A DNA stretch of 64,000 nt from NCBI RefSeq assembly GCF_024198175.1, contig NZ_JAJVKV010000006.1:434001-498000 (forward strand), written 5' to 3'. Shown here piece by piece: positions 26,993 to 36,307 of the stretch. The translations under genes were made by a program, and so were the position numbers. A model generated the notes under the pieces. That model was not told where the DNA came from. It was given only the letters and a program-made list of their open reading frames with translations, and made no database searches. Positions within the stretch are counted from its first letter, which is position 1, and every line of letters starts with the position of its first letter. The DNA comes from Pyxidicoccus xibeiensis. Its GTDB lineage: Bacteria > Myxococcota > Myxococcia > Myxococcales > Myxococcaceae.

Positions 26993-28195
26993 ATGCGAGC
27001 CATCATCCACGTGGACATGGATGCCTTCTATGCATCCGTGGAGCAGCGGGACAACCCTGCCCTGCGCGGCAAGCCCATCATCGTCGGTGGGCACGCGCAG
27101 CGGGGTGTGGTGGTCGCCGCCTCCTACGAAGTGCGCCCCTTCGGCGTGCGCAGCGCCATGCCCATGGCCCGCGCCATGAAGGCCGCGCCCCACGCCATCG
27201 TCGTGAAGCCCCGCTTCTCCGCGTACGCGGAGGCCAGTGAGCAGGTCTTCGCCATCTTCGAGCGGTACACGCCCCTCATCGAGCCGCTGTCGCTGGACGA
27301 GGCCTTCCTCGACGTGACGGCGTCGGTGGGCCTGTTCGGCACGCCCGCGGACATCGCCCGGCGCATCCGCAAGGAAATCGCGGACGAGCTGGCGCTGCCG
27401 GCGTCGGCGGGCATCGCCGCGGTGAAGTTCGTGGCGAAGATTGCCTCGGACCTGGCCAAGCCCAACGGGCAGCGGGAGGTGCGGCCGGAGGAGACGGTGG
27501 CCTTCCTCGCGGGGCTGCCGGTGTCGCGCCTGTGGGGCGTGGGGCCGAAGACGGAGGAGGCGCTCAAGGTCGCCGGGCTGCGGACCATCGGCGACGTGGC
27601 CGCGCGGGAGCCGGAGTGGCTGGAGGAGCGGCTCGGCTCCAGCGGCCGGCACCTGTGGGAGCTGTCGCAGGGCATCGACACGCGAGAGGTGGTGCCGGAC
27701 CGGGCCGCCAAGAGCGTGGGCGCGGAGGACACCTTCGACGAGGACCTCACGGGGGTGGACGCGCTGAAGCCGCACGTGCACTCGCAGGCGCTGCGGGTGG
27801 GGCGCCGGCTGCGGCGCGCGGGGGTGAAGGGCCGCGTGGTGCAGCTCAAGCTGAAGTTCTCGGACTTCACGCTCATCACCCGGCGCACCACGCTGCGCGA
27901 GGCCACCGACGACGGGCAGGCGCTCTACCGCACCGCGCTGGAGCTGCTGGAGCGCTCGCACGAGGGCAAGTCCATCCGCCTCACGGGCGTCAGCGTGCAG
28001 CTGGACGAGGTGCCCCCGCAGCTGGGCCTCTTCCCGGCGGCGCCGCCGCGCGCCGCGAAGCTGAACGCGGCGCTGGACAAGATTGCCGAGCGCTTCGGCA
28101 GCAAGGCGATAACGACGGCGGACATCGCCGGGAGCGAGGCCCCGGCGGACGACGAGCACCGCTCCGAGCGGCCCGTGGACAAGCCGAAGCGCTGA
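26993..28195 (+). CDS. dinB: DNA polymerase IV (Y family)
   Basis: A 400-residue translesion polymerase. The start MRAIIHVDMDAFYASVEQ gives the catalytic Asp8 and the steric YASVEQ motif; the second acidic pair is in LSLDEAFLDVT. The GIAAVKFVAKIASDLAKPNGQ and WGVGPKTEEAL stretches are the palm and helix-hairpin-helix regions, and the little finger ends near 345 with VQLDEVPPQLGLFP, including a beta-clamp-binding-like QLGLF. TACAGT ends 10 nt before the ATG; no LexA-type palindrome is evident. The preceding 251 bp (26742-26992) hold no other feature I can support. Confidence 0.95.
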   Translation: MRAIIHVDMDAFYASVEQRDNPALRGKPIIVGGHAQRGVVVAASYEVRPFGVRSAMPMARAMKAAPHAIVVKPRFSAYAEASEQVFAIFERYTPLIEPLSLDEAFLDVTASVGLFGTPADIARRIRKEIADELALPASAGIAAVKFVAKIASDLAKPNGQREVRPEETVAFLAGLPVSRLWGVGPKTEEALKVAGLRTIGDVAAREPEWLEERLGSSGRHLWELSQGIDTREVVPDRAAKSVGAEDTFDEDLTGVDALKPHVHSQALRVGRRLRRAGVKGRVVQLKLKFSDFTLITRRTTLREATDDGQALYRTALELLERSHEGKSIRLTGVSVQLDEVPPQLGLFPAAPPRAAKLNAALDKIAERFGSKAITTADIAGSEAPADDEHRSERPVDKPKR

Positions 28196-28275
28196 GCCTG
28201 CGGCCCCCGGCGGACGACACGCATGGCTCCGCGCGGCGAGTGGCCAGGCCGAAGCCCTGCCCTCCCGCCCGGACC

Positions 28276-29214
28276 TCAGTCCGCCGCCGGCACCATGTCC
28301 GGAGGCGGCGGCTGGCGCAGGGCCTCCTCGCGGGCCATGAACAGCACGCCCACCAGGGCCATGCCTCCGCCGACGAGCTGCACCCAGTCCGGCGTCTCCC
28401 CCAGCAGCGGCACGGCCCACAGCGTGGACAGCACCGGCTCGCCGAGCGTCGTCACCGCGACGAAGGGCGCGGACAGGTGGCGCACCGAGGCGTTGAGCAG
28501 CGAATGCCCGATGAGCTGCGGCACCACCGCCAGCCCCACCAGCACGGCCCAGGTGCGCGGCGTGAAGCCGGTGAGCGGCGAGTCGACGAAGAGGTGCGCC
28601 ACCATCAGCGCCACCGCCGCCACCGAGTACACCACGCCCACGTACGTCCCCAGGGACATGGCGTCGCGCACGCGCCGGCCGATGACGAAGTACACCGCCG
28701 CCAGGATGGCGCCCATCACCGCCAGCACGTCACCCCAGAGGGCCTGCCCTCCGGCGGCGAAGTCCCGCGCGCCGATGAGCACGCTGCCCGCCAGGCACAG
28801 GCCGATGGCGGCCAGCCCGCGCGGGCCCACGCGCTCGGACAGCGCCACCCAGGCGAACAGCGCTACCCATACCGGCTGCGTCGTCACCAGCGCCACCGAG
28901 CTGGCCACGGTGGTGTACTGCAGCGAGGCAATCCACGTGGCGAAGTGCAGCGCCAGCGCCAGCCCGGACAGCACCAGCCAGCCCCAGATGCGGGCCGACA
29001 GCGAGGCCAGCTCGGCGCGGCCCCGCAGCAGCGCCAGCAGCAGCAGCGGCGTGGCGGCGAAGGTGAGGCGCCACGCGGAGATGGCCAGCGACGGCGCCTC
29101 CGCGAAGCGGATGAGGGGCGCGGCCCAGGACACGGCCACCACGCCCAGCACCAACCCTCCGTAGACCCGGGCCTTCGTGGGACGCGGCGCCGGAACCGGA
29201 GGGGTGTGGCTCAA
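28276..29214 (-). CDS. EamA family (DMT superfamily) transporter
   Basis: A 312-residue inner-membrane protein with ten hydrophobic segments arranged as two EamA repeats (first about 20-150, second about 165-300). Signature bits are VAVSWAAPLIRFA, SVALVTTQPVWVALFAWVALSERV and the repeat-two counterpart PFVAVTTLGEPVLSTLWAVPLLGE. Such carriers export amino acids or other small metabolites; the substrate is unknown. Its ATG overlaps the stop of this frame's neighbour pcnB by 4 bp, with pcnB downstream on the same strand order reversed: eamA ATG lies at pcnB's 3' end, so pcnB is upstream and the pair is coupled. Confidence 0.93.
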   Translation of the reverse strand: MSHTPPVPAPRPTKARVYGGLVLGVVAVSWAAPLIRFAEAPSLAISAWRLTFAATPLLLLALLRGRAELASLSARIWGWLVLSGLALALHFATWIASLQYTTVASSVALVTTQPVWVALFAWVALSERVGPRGLAAIGLCLAGSVLIGARDFAAGGQALWGDVLAVMGAILAAVYFVIGRRVRDAMSLGTYVGVVYSVAAVALMVAHLFVDSPLTGFTPRTWAVLVGLAVVPQLIGHSLLNASVRHLSAPFVAVTTLGEPVLSTLWAVPLLGETPDWVQLVGGGMALVGVLFMAREEALRQPPPPDMVPAAD

Positions 29215-31100
29215 GCCTCGCCCGCGTCGGAGCCGGACGCGGGGGCACCCGACGAACCCGCGCCCTCACCGGAGGCCCCGCCCCCGGCAGGACGGCGGCG
29301 GCGGCGACGACGGCGGCGCTTGCGCTGGCCTCCGCCCTCGCCACCCTCGGCGTCGGCGGCCTCGGCGCGCGGCTGCGGCACCTCGCCGGCCTTCCACGCC
29401 TCCAACTGCTCGCGGTTCTCCCCGGTGGCCTCCACCGTCATCTCGAAGACGGCCAGGGCCTCCTGGAAGAGCGGGTGGCGCTTGAAGGCCGCGCTGCGAC
29501 GGCGGCGCTCGCCCGTCAGCGTGCGCTGGGCCAGCAGCAACATGCGGCAGCGCTCGGCGATGCGGCGGGGCAGCCGCGCCGACTGCACGAAGCCGGCGAG
29601 CAGGTCCTCCACCACCTGCGACACGGAGGGCCGCGCCCCGTCCTGGGACTGGGCCTGGGCCTGGGCGTCCTCCGGCCCCGGCGAGCGGCTGATGGGCATC
29701 AGCAACATGGCCAGGAGGATGGCGTCGTCGAGCGGCTCGCCCGAGGCCACGCGCCGGTCCAGCGCCTGGGCGAAGGCGTAGAAGGTCTTCTCGCCCTCCT
29801 TGCCATACTGCTTGAGGTACGCGTTCACCGGCGGCAGCAGGATTTTCAGCGCGTCCAGCGCGTCCAGCAGCTTGAGGGCCGGGGCGGACACGCCGCCGCG
29901 GATGAGGCGGAAGGTCTCCTCCAGCAGGCGCGCGGGGGCGCAGCGCGGCAGGTCCTCCACCGCGCCCTCCATGGCCGCGTACGTGCGCGACTCGATGTCC
30001 AGGTCCAGCTTCGCGGCGAAGCGCACGGCGCGCAGGATGCGCACCGGGTCCTCGCGCATGCGAATCTCCGGGTCGCCGATGGTCCGGATGAAGCGCTCGT
30101 CCAAGTCCCGCCGGCCGCGGACGTAGTCGATGACCCGTCCCTCGGCCACGTCGTAGAACAGGCCGTTGATGGTGAAGTCGCGGCGGCGCGCGTCCTGCTG
30201 CGCGGTGCCGAAGACGTTGTCGTGGGTGATGAGCAGGTCCTCGCTCGACTCACCCTCCTCCTCACCGTTGGCGGGGGCGGGCTCCAGCTCCGTCGGGTTG
30301 GCGCGGAAGGTGGAGACCTCGATGATCTTCCCGCCCTTGAAGTAGACGTGCGCCAGCCGGAAGCGCCGGCCGATGAGGCGGCAGTTGCGGAAGATGCCGC
30401 GCACCTCGTTGGGCGTGGCGCTGGTGGCGATGTCGAAGTCCTTCGGCTTGCGGCCCAGGAGCAAATCGCGCACGCAGCCGCCCACCATGTAGGCCTGGTG
30501 GCCGTGCTGGTGCAGGCGGAGCACCACCTTGAGCGCGTCCGGGTCCAGCTCGTCCGGGTCGATTTCCGCCGGCTCGCCGGTGGAGCGGACATGGGGCGCG
30601 TGCAGCGCGCGCTCATAGGGGGTGGGCTCGGGCTCGGGCTCGAGGATGGTGGGGACCTCCTCCACCTCGACCTCGCCGGCCTGTGCGGCCGCGGCGGCCT
30701 CGGCGGCGTCCGCGGCCTCGGCGGCGGCCAGCGCCTCGACGCTCAGGCCGACCTCGTCGAGGCTGCCCTCCAGGGCGTCGTCGTCCTCGCCCTCGTCGTC
30801 TACGTCCTCGGCCCCGGCGGACAGCTCGGGCTTCTCGGACTCCTCCGCGGGGGAGGGAGGCGTGGGCAGGGTGTGGGGGGTTTCGGAAGGGGCCGCTTCG
30901 GTGGCCACGGGCTCGGAGGCGCTGGCCTGTTCCGAGGGCGCCGACAGCTCCAGATTGGAATTCATGGGGACCTCTTGTTCGCCGCGCTCGGAAGTCGCTG
31001 CCGCCTCGAAGGAGGCAACCTCGCGCGCGTCGTTATCGGGCGCAGGTGGCAGCGGACCGCCGGCAGGCGGCGTCTCAGTCGAATCTCGCGTCATCGCCAT
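29211..31100 (-). CDS. pcnB: Poly(A) polymerase / CCA-type nucleotidyltransferase with long tails
   Basis: A 629-residue class II nucleotidyltransferase. The catalytic core begins near residue 190: MVGGCVRDLLLGRKPKDFDIATSA with the metal-binding DFD, then RRRDFTINGLFYD and RMREDPVRILRAVRFAAKL, followed by a helical RNA-binding domain. In front is an acidic Glu/Ala/Pro extension of about 170 residues; behind is a tail with ten consecutive basic residues (RKRRRRRRRRRP) and a Gly/Ser end. PcnB adds poly(A) to RNA 3' ends for turnover; a CCA-adding role cannot be excluded. The first ATG is used; MTRDS two codons later is an alternative. Confidence 0.92.
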   Translation of the reverse strand: MAMTRDSTETPPAGGPLPPAPDNDAREVASFEAAATSERGEQEVPMNSNLELSAPSEQASASEPVATEAAPSETPHTLPTPPSPAEESEKPELSAGAEDVDDEGEDDDALEGSLDEVGLSVEALAAAEAADAAEAAAAAQAGEVEVEEVPTILEPEPEPTPYERALHAPHVRSTGEPAEIDPDELDPDALKVVLRLHQHGHQAYMVGGCVRDLLLGRKPKDFDIATSATPNEVRGIFRNCRLIGRRFRLAHVYFKGGKIIEVSTFRANPTELEPAPANGEEEGESSEDLLITHDNVFGTAQQDARRRDFTINGLFYDVAEGRVIDYVRGRRDLDERFIRTIGDPEIRMREDPVRILRAVRFAAKLDLDIESRTYAAMEGAVEDLPRCAPARLLEETFRLIRGGVSAPALKLLDALDALKILLPPVNAYLKQYGKEGEKTFYAFAQALDRRVASGEPLDDAILLAMLLMPISRSPGPEDAQAQAQSQDGARPSVSQVVEDLLAGFVQSARLPRRIAERCRMLLLAQRTLTGERRRRSAAFKRHPLFQEALAVFEMTVEATGENREQLEAWKAGEVPQPRAEAADAEGGEGGGQRKRRRRRRRRRPAGGGASGEGAGSSGAPASGSDAGEA

Positions 31101-31677
31101 TTGACGCCCCCCAGGGGGCGCTTCAAGGGCAGCCGTCTATACCGCATCCTCCCGGGTAGGGAGTAGCGAGTGAAGACATTGTTGACCGGGGATACCGGGC
31201 CGGTGGGGGCCGTCCTGGCCTCCCTGCGCCGACCCGGTGGGTGGGGACGCCTTCCGAGCGCCCGTGCGCGAACAGGCAGAGCTTCCGTTCGCGGTGGGGA
31301 TTTCGGGAAGGCGTGGAAGTGCATCCTGCTCCGGGCTCGCTCCGGTTGCGGTGAAGGGTGACACGCACGTGGCGCACCTGGCCGGAAGCGCGTGGATGAC
31401 CCGTTCCTCCGGGGCACTCTGTCCCGTATCAACACGCCATGCACGTGAAACGTTCTGGGACTGTCCGGGGAGCCGGGCAGCGGGTCGCCCGGAGGGGGAC
31501 CGGGCAGGTCGCCCCCCCCCCGGCTCTGGCTCCCTGACGCCCTGGCGCCCTCGCGCTCTGCCCGGGGGGACGGGCCGGATGGCGGGCGGCCGAGTCCTGG
31601 CGGCCCACCCGGGCCGGAATGTCGGTTGATGGCCAGCCGGGGGCGGAGGCCCGGTATGGTGGGTCTCCCCGGCCCCG
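31101..31677. other. 577-bp divergent intergenic region between pcnB and the TonB receptor
   Basis: No convincing ORF, RNA gene or riboswitch was found. It contains a run of ten C residues (31512-31521) about 156 bp before the receptor start codon, and a TATAGA-like hexamer on the minus strand near 31136 without a good -35 box. A search by eye for a cobalamin riboswitch box was negative. Confidence 0.5.
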
Positions 31678-33969
31678 ATGCGTCCGCTCCGTACCGCCTC
31701 GCTCCTGTGTACCGCCCTCCGGCTCCCCTGCCTGACGCTGGGGCTGCTCCACGGCTCGGGAGCGTGGGCCCAGGAGGCGGCCTCCCCGGCGCCGGCTCCG
31801 GCCTCCACGGAAGCGCCAATGGCCGCCCCGGTGGCCACGGAGGCGGAGCAGGCCGGGACGTCGGCGCCTGAAGCCCCCGCCTCCCGCGAGACGGTGGTCT
31901 CCGCGCCGGCCGCCACGCAGGACGCGCCCGAGGGCCGCGCGTCGAGCACCGTCACCCGCGCCGACCTGGAGCGCCGGCTGCCGCGCTCGGCGCCGGACGC
32001 GCTGCGCTGGGAGCCGGGCGTCTTCGTGCAGCAGACGGCGCACGCGCAGGGCTCCGCCTTCGTGCGCGGGCTCACCGGCCAGCAGACGCTCGCGCTGTTC
32101 GACGGCATCCGCCTCAACACCAGCACCTGGCGCCAGGGCCCCAACCAGTACTTCTTCACCCTCGACTCGCGCACGCTGGACTCGGTGGAGGTGCTGCGCG
32201 GCGGCGCCTCCACGCCCTATGGCTCGGACGCGCTGGGGGGCGTGCTGCTGGCCCACCCGCTGGAGCCACCTGCCCGGCCCACGGCCTTCCGCCCCACCCT
32301 CTTCCTGCGAGGCGCCACCTCGGACGAGGAGCGCGGCGGGCGCGTGCAGGTGCAGGGGGCCACGGAGCGGCTCGGCTTCATCGGCGGCGTGGGAGGCCGG
32401 CGCGTGGGCCTGCTGGAGAGCGGCGGCCCCGTGTACAACCTCACGGACGGAAAGCTCCCGGAGGTGCCGCGCTTCGCGGAGGACCAGCGCACGCAGCTGG
32501 GCACGGGCTTCGACGAGCTGACCGCGGACGGGCGCCTCGTCTGGCGCGCCACGGCCGAGGACACGCTGACGGCGGCGGCGTACCTCTATCGCCAGTACGA
32601 CGCCCCGCGCACGGACCAGTGCGCCCCGCCCTTCTCGCGCTTCGACGAGTGCCTCCAGTACGACCAGCAGTTCCGCACGCTGGCGTACGCCGCCTGGTCC
32701 CACGCCGGGGCGGACGGCCTCACGGCCCGCGCCACCCTCTCCTGGCAGCGGCAGCACGAGCGGCGCACCTTCGACCGGCCCGCCTTCAACGTGGTGGACC
32801 AAGGCACCGACGACGTGGACACGCTGGGCGCCACGCTGCGCCTGTCCCCCGCGCCGCTCGTCGTGGCCTCGCGGCCGCTGCGCCTCTCCTACGGCGTGGA
32901 CGGCGCCTGGGACTTCGTGCGCTCGGAGGCCCTCACCACCTTCACCGCGCTCGAGCTGCAGCTGGAGCGCAGCCGGGGCCAGTACCTGGAGGGCTCGCGC
33001 TACTTCACCGGCGGCGCCTTCGTGGATGCGGCGTGGGAGCTCCACCCGGTGCTCACCGCGCGCGCCGGCACCCGGCTGGGACTGGCAACGGCGCGGGCCC
33101 CGGAGGACACCGAGTCCGGCACGCTCGCCGTGGACCGCACGTGGGTGCCGTGGGTGGGCCATGCCGGCCTCGAGTGGCGGGCCACGCGCGTCCTCACGCT
33201 GCTGGCGCACGTGGACCGCTCCTTCCGCGCGCCCAACCTGGATGACCTCACCTCGCGCCAGCAGACGGGCCCGGGCTTCCAGTTCGAGAACGCGGCGCTC
33301 TCCCCCGAGCGCGCCACCACGGTGGACGTGGGCGCCCGCGTGCGCACCCACCGCGTCACGCTGGAGGGCTGGGGCTTCGCCACCCGGCTGACGGACGCCA
33401 TCGGCCGGCGGCCGCGTGACGTGGCGGACTGCCCGCCGGCCACCCCGCAGTGCAACGCGTCCTGGTCCCGCTTCCAGCTCGTCAACGCACGCGAGGCGAG
33501 CCAGCTGTACGGCCTGGAGGGCAGCACGCGCGTGCGGCTCCCCGCGGCCTTCACCGTGCAGGCCGGGGTGGCGTGGACGTGGGGCGAGGGCCCCAACCTC
33601 GCCGAGCGTCCGAGCAACCCGGCCGTCCCCTACTCGCCGCGCATCCCCCTGTCGCGAGTGCCGCCCCTCAACGGCACGGTGGAGCTGCTCTGGGCACACC
33701 CTTCGGGCCTCTCCGCCAGCACCGGCCTGCGCTGGGCGCGCGCGCAGAAGCGGCTGGCCCTCTCGGACCGCTCGGACGCGAGAATTCCGCTGGGAGGGAC
33801 ACCCGGCTACGCGGTGGCGGAAGTGCGAGCAGCCTGGCGACTCGACACGCGGTGGGTGGTGGCCGCCGTGCTGGAGAACGTCACCGACGCGGCGTACCGT
33901 TCGCACGGCTCGAGCGTCAACGGCCCGGGCCGGGGACTCGTGGTCTCTCTCGAGGCCACTCCCTTCTGA
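31678..33969 (+). CDS. TonB-dependent outer-membrane receptor
   Basis: A 763-residue receptor. A signal peptide ends near AWAQ (residue 32). A TonB box-like ETVVSA lies at 71-76 after a Pro/Ala linker. The plug domain (about 85-210) shows PDALRWEPGVFVQQ, FVRGLTGQQTLALFDGIRLN and VEVLRGGASTPYGSDALGG. The barrel follows with many amphipathic strands and ends in Phe (LVVSLEATPF), the outer-membrane insertion signal. It resembles the heme/siderophore/vitamin type receptors but the ligand is not evident. It is followed by a lipoprotein gene 48 bp later, probably in an operon. Confidence 0.93.
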   Translation: MRPLRTASLLCTALRLPCLTLGLLHGSGAWAQEAASPAPAPASTEAPMAAPVATEAEQAGTSAPEAPASRETVVSAPAATQDAPEGRASSTVTRADLERRLPRSAPDALRWEPGVFVQQTAHAQGSAFVRGLTGQQTLALFDGIRLNTSTWRQGPNQYFFTLDSRTLDSVEVLRGGASTPYGSDALGGVLLAHPLEPPARPTAFRPTLFLRGATSDEERGGRVQVQGATERLGFIGGVGGRRVGLLESGGPVYNLTDGKLPEVPRFAEDQRTQLGTGFDELTADGRLVWRATAEDTLTAAAYLYRQYDAPRTDQCAPPFSRFDECLQYDQQFRTLAYAAWSHAGADGLTARATLSWQRQHERRTFDRPAFNVVDQGTDDVDTLGATLRLSPAPLVVASRPLRLSYGVDGAWDFVRSEALTTFTALELQLERSRGQYLEGSRYFTGGAFVDAAWELHPVLTARAGTRLGLATARAPEDTESGTLAVDRTWVPWVGHAGLEWRATRVLTLLAHVDRSFRAPNLDDLTSRQQTGPGFQFENAALSPERATTVDVGARVRTHRVTLEGWGFATRLTDAIGRRPRDVADCPPATPQCNASWSRFQLVNAREASQLYGLEGSTRVRLPAAFTVQAGVAWTWGEGPNLAERPSNPAVPYSPRIPLSRVPPLNGTVELLWAHPSGLSASTGLRWARAQKRLALSDRSDARIPLGGTPGYAVAEVRAAWRLDTRWVVAAVLENVTDAAYRSHGSSVNGPGRGLVVSLEATPF

Positions 33970-34017
33970 CAGAGCGCCCCCGAGCGCCGCCTCCTTCCCC
34001 CGCAGGAGAAGACATCC

Positions 34018-35202
34018 ATGAAGCGAACCCTGCTGACCCTGGCCGCGGCGGCCCTGCTCGCCACCGCGTGCGACTCCGACCCGGACCCCACGGAGACTCC
34101 TGACGCCGGAAGCGTCGATGCCGGAAGCCCCGACGGCGGTCCTGGCGACGCCGGTCCTGGCGACGGCGGTACCGGCGACGGAGGCACCGACGCCGGCTGC
34201 GAGAACCCCACCTACACGGAGGACGTCAGCGCCTGTCAGCCGGCGGCCACGGACTACCGGCCCCGAGACCCGGCGGCCAACAACGGCCCGGAGGACGCGT
34301 GGCCCGCGTGCATCTCCGACACCAACACGTACTCGCCCATCGACCCCAACATCTCCACCGTGGCGCGCGTGGCGGCGTTCGACCAGCTTGCCGTGAAGCT
34401 GTGGAAGGACGGCAAGGTGCCCACGAACCTGGAGTTCGTGGAGTCGCTGGACCTCTTCACGCAGCCCGAGGGCCTGGCGTCGCGCGTGCAGCGCCGCGAG
34501 GACGTGCACTACCCGCCGGCACCCAACGGTGGGCGCTGCCGGGACCAGGGCGTGCCGGAGACGGCGCCGGACCGGTGCGTGGGCCCGGCGAAGCTGCTGC
34601 CCATCATCAACGACGCCTTCACGCGAGGCGCCCGGGGTGAGACGCCGCGCGTGCAGGCCGCGCGAATCGAGGCGGCGCTGCTCTGGTTCCTCTACGTGTC
34701 CCCGCTGTCCGAGGTGACGAGCTGCGGCGGAGCGCCCAAGGACTGCGACAGCGCCTGGGCGTACTACACGGGTGGCACGGAGCGCGCGGTGCCCAAGGGC
34801 CTGGCGGCGTACGTGAAGGCGCTGGGGCCGGAGACGCACGAGCGCGCCTATGACGCGGCGCTGGCGGTGCGCTGCTGGCGCAACCTGGACAATGAGACTG
34901 GCACCGCGACGAACACGGCGATGCAGCAGCGCGCGCTGAACCAGTACGACACGGCGCTGCTGCGCGGCACGGCGCTCATCCTCCGCCAGCGCCTGACGGA
35001 GCTGACGTGCGGCGACACCGAGGGCAACGGGGCACGCCTGGCCTTCATCAACACGATTGGCCCCTTCTTCGACCGCGCGGCCCGGGCCATCAACCCCGCG
35101 CGGGCGGACGCGCTGAAGGCCGAGGTGGAGAAGACGGACGCGGAGGCGGTGGACGTGGACGCCGCCGTCGCCGCCCTCGACGCCCTCTTCCCCTGCCCGT
35201 AG
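34018..35202 (+). CDS. Lipoprotein with Asp/Gly-rich linker, partner of the TonB receptor
   Basis: A 394-residue lipoprotein (lipobox LLATAC, Cys19). Behind the lipid anchor is a 45-residue linker of DAG, DGG and PGD repeats, then a mainly helical domain from about 70 to the end with conserved-looking segments ISTVARVAAFDQLAVKLW, RVQRREDVHYPPAP and LRGTALILRQRLTELTC. The position right after the TonB-dependent receptor, and the length, recall surface lipoproteins that hand substrate to such receptors. The imelysin GxHxxE motif is absent. I do not recognise the family. Confidence 0.78.
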   Translation: MKRTLLTLAAAALLATACDSDPDPTETPDAGSVDAGSPDGGPGDAGPGDGGTGDGGTDAGCENPTYTEDVSACQPAATDYRPRDPAANNGPEDAWPACISDTNTYSPIDPNISTVARVAAFDQLAVKLWKDGKVPTNLEFVESLDLFTQPEGLASRVQRREDVHYPPAPNGGRCRDQGVPETAPDRCVGPAKLLPIINDAFTRGARGETPRVQAARIEAALLWFLYVSPLSEVTSCGGAPKDCDSAWAYYTGGTERAVPKGLAAYVKALGPETHERAYDAALAVRCWRNLDNETGTATNTAMQQRALNQYDTALLRGTALILRQRLTELTCGDTEGNGARLAFINTIGPFFDRAARAINPARADALKAEVEKTDAEAVDVDAAVAALDALFPCP

Positions 35203-35222
35203 TCACTGCTTCATCCAGGCGT

Positions 35223-35249
35223 CCGGTGCGCGCGCTGGCGTGGCACCGG
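35223..35249. terminator. Hairpin between convergent lipoprotein and HAD genes
   Basis: CCGGTGC (35223-35229) and GCACCGG (35243-35249) form a perfect 7-bp stem with a 13-nt loop in the short gap between the two convergent genes. It could serve both strands. Confidence 0.4.
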
Positions 35250-35260
35250 GCCCTGCCGCC

Positions 35261-36307
35261 CTACTCTTCCGCCGGCTTCGTCCGGCGCTTGCTGTTGCGC
35301 GGCATGGCGTGGTGGATGAGCTTCACGTAGTCCACCGCCTGCACGGGCGGCGGCGGCGGCGGCGTGCCCAGCGCGGCCAGCCGCTTGCTGAACGCGGCCA
35401 GGATGTCCGGCATGGGCCGCATCGCCGCCAGCAGCTTGTTGGGCCCCTCCAGCGCCTGCGACAGCGCAATCGCCGCCTGCTGCAGCGGCAGCCCGCGCCT
35501 CAGCAGGTCCTGGAAGGAGTTGGACAGGGTGATGATGTTGTGCCCCGCCGTCTGCACCATCTCCACGGCAATCTTCAGCACCTGCGGCGCCGTCAGGTGG
35601 CCGTCCGCCAGCAGCACCAGCGCGGCCTGGAAGTAGTTGAAGATGGGCACCACGCGCGGCCCGTACGCGGTGAACTGCGCGGGCGGCGTCAGCCGGTCCA
35701 GGTGGATGAAGATGCGCCGCACCGGGTCCGACACCGGAATCTTCTTCCACGCCTCGCGCACCCGCGCCTGGTCGTCCGGGTACACCCCGCCCGCCTCCAG
35801 GACTTGAGAGAGCACCCGCTCGTCCACGCGGCCGGCAATCAGGTCCGCGAACAGCGAGTAGATGAACGCGTCCGCCTCCGCGTCGTCGCCGAAGAGCACC
35901 TCCTCGGCCTCCACCGGCGCGTGCACGCGGCTCTCCAGGATGGCCGGCAGCTTGTAGCCCACCTGCCCGCGCAGGGCCCGGAAGCGACCGCGCAAGAGGT
36001 TGCCCACGTTGTCCTTGAGGACGAACTCGTCCCACTTCACGCCGTCCAGCTTGAGCTTCTCCTCCAGCACCGCCCGCATCTGCTTCGGGCTGCCGGAGAC
36101 GATGCACAGCCGCGAGTCGCCCTGCTCCGACAGCTCCCGGATGAGCGCGCTCGCCCCGGGCACCGCCACCTTCTGGTGCGCCTTCTGGAACGCCGTGCGC
36201 ACCAGGTCACGGAGCGAGTCGAACTCCGTCTGGAGGTACGTCTTGTCCAGGTCCCACCGGTAGATGCGCCGGGGCGGACGCGGGTCGATGCGGTCCGGCA
36301 GACTCAC
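35261..36307 (-). CDS. HAD-like phosphatase domain protein
   Basis: A 348-residue cytoplasmic protein. Residues 15-175 carry HAD-superfamily motifs: RWDLDKTYLQTEF (DxDKT, motif I), CIVSGSPKQM (motif II) and VLFGDDAEADAFIY (motif IV); together they suggest a phosphatase or phosphotransferase. The arrangement resembles App1-like phosphatidate phosphatase catalytic domains. The second half (about 190-330) is helical and unassigned, and the end is Pro-rich then basic. Its ATG overlaps the plsX stop codon by 4 bp, so a phospholipid-related role is a reasonable inference. Confidence 0.82.
   Translation of the reverse strand: MSLPDRIDPRPPRRIYRWDLDKTYLQTEFDSLRDLVRTAFQKAHQKVAVPGASALIRELSEQGDSRLCIVSGSPKQMRAVLEEKLKLDGVKWDEFVLKDNVGNLLRGRFRALRGQVGYKLPAILESRVHAPVEAEEVLFGDDAEADAFIYSLFADLIAGRVDERVLSQVLEAGGVYPDDQARVREAWKKIPVSDPVRRIFIHLDRLTPPAQFTAYGPRVVPIFNYFQAALVLLADGHLTAPQVLKIAVEMVQTAGHNIITLSNSFQDLLRRGLPLQQAAIALSQALEGPNKLLAAMRPMPDILAAFSKRLAALGTPPPPPPVQAVDYVKLIHHAMPRNSKRRTKPAEE

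Noticed and set aside
31101-31677. Possible cobalamin riboswitch before the TonB receptor
   Set aside because: No B12-box-like element or the usual conserved core could be found by eye.
31429-34839. Very long minus-strand ORF (1136 codons) over the TonB receptor and lipoprotein
   Set aside because: It is antisense to two clear genes, has no recognisable domain, and is Arg/Ala/Gly-rich as expected of high-GC shadow frames.
34018-35202. Imelysin (M75) identity for the receptor-linked lipoprotein
   Set aside because: The GxHxxE motif of imelysins is absent.
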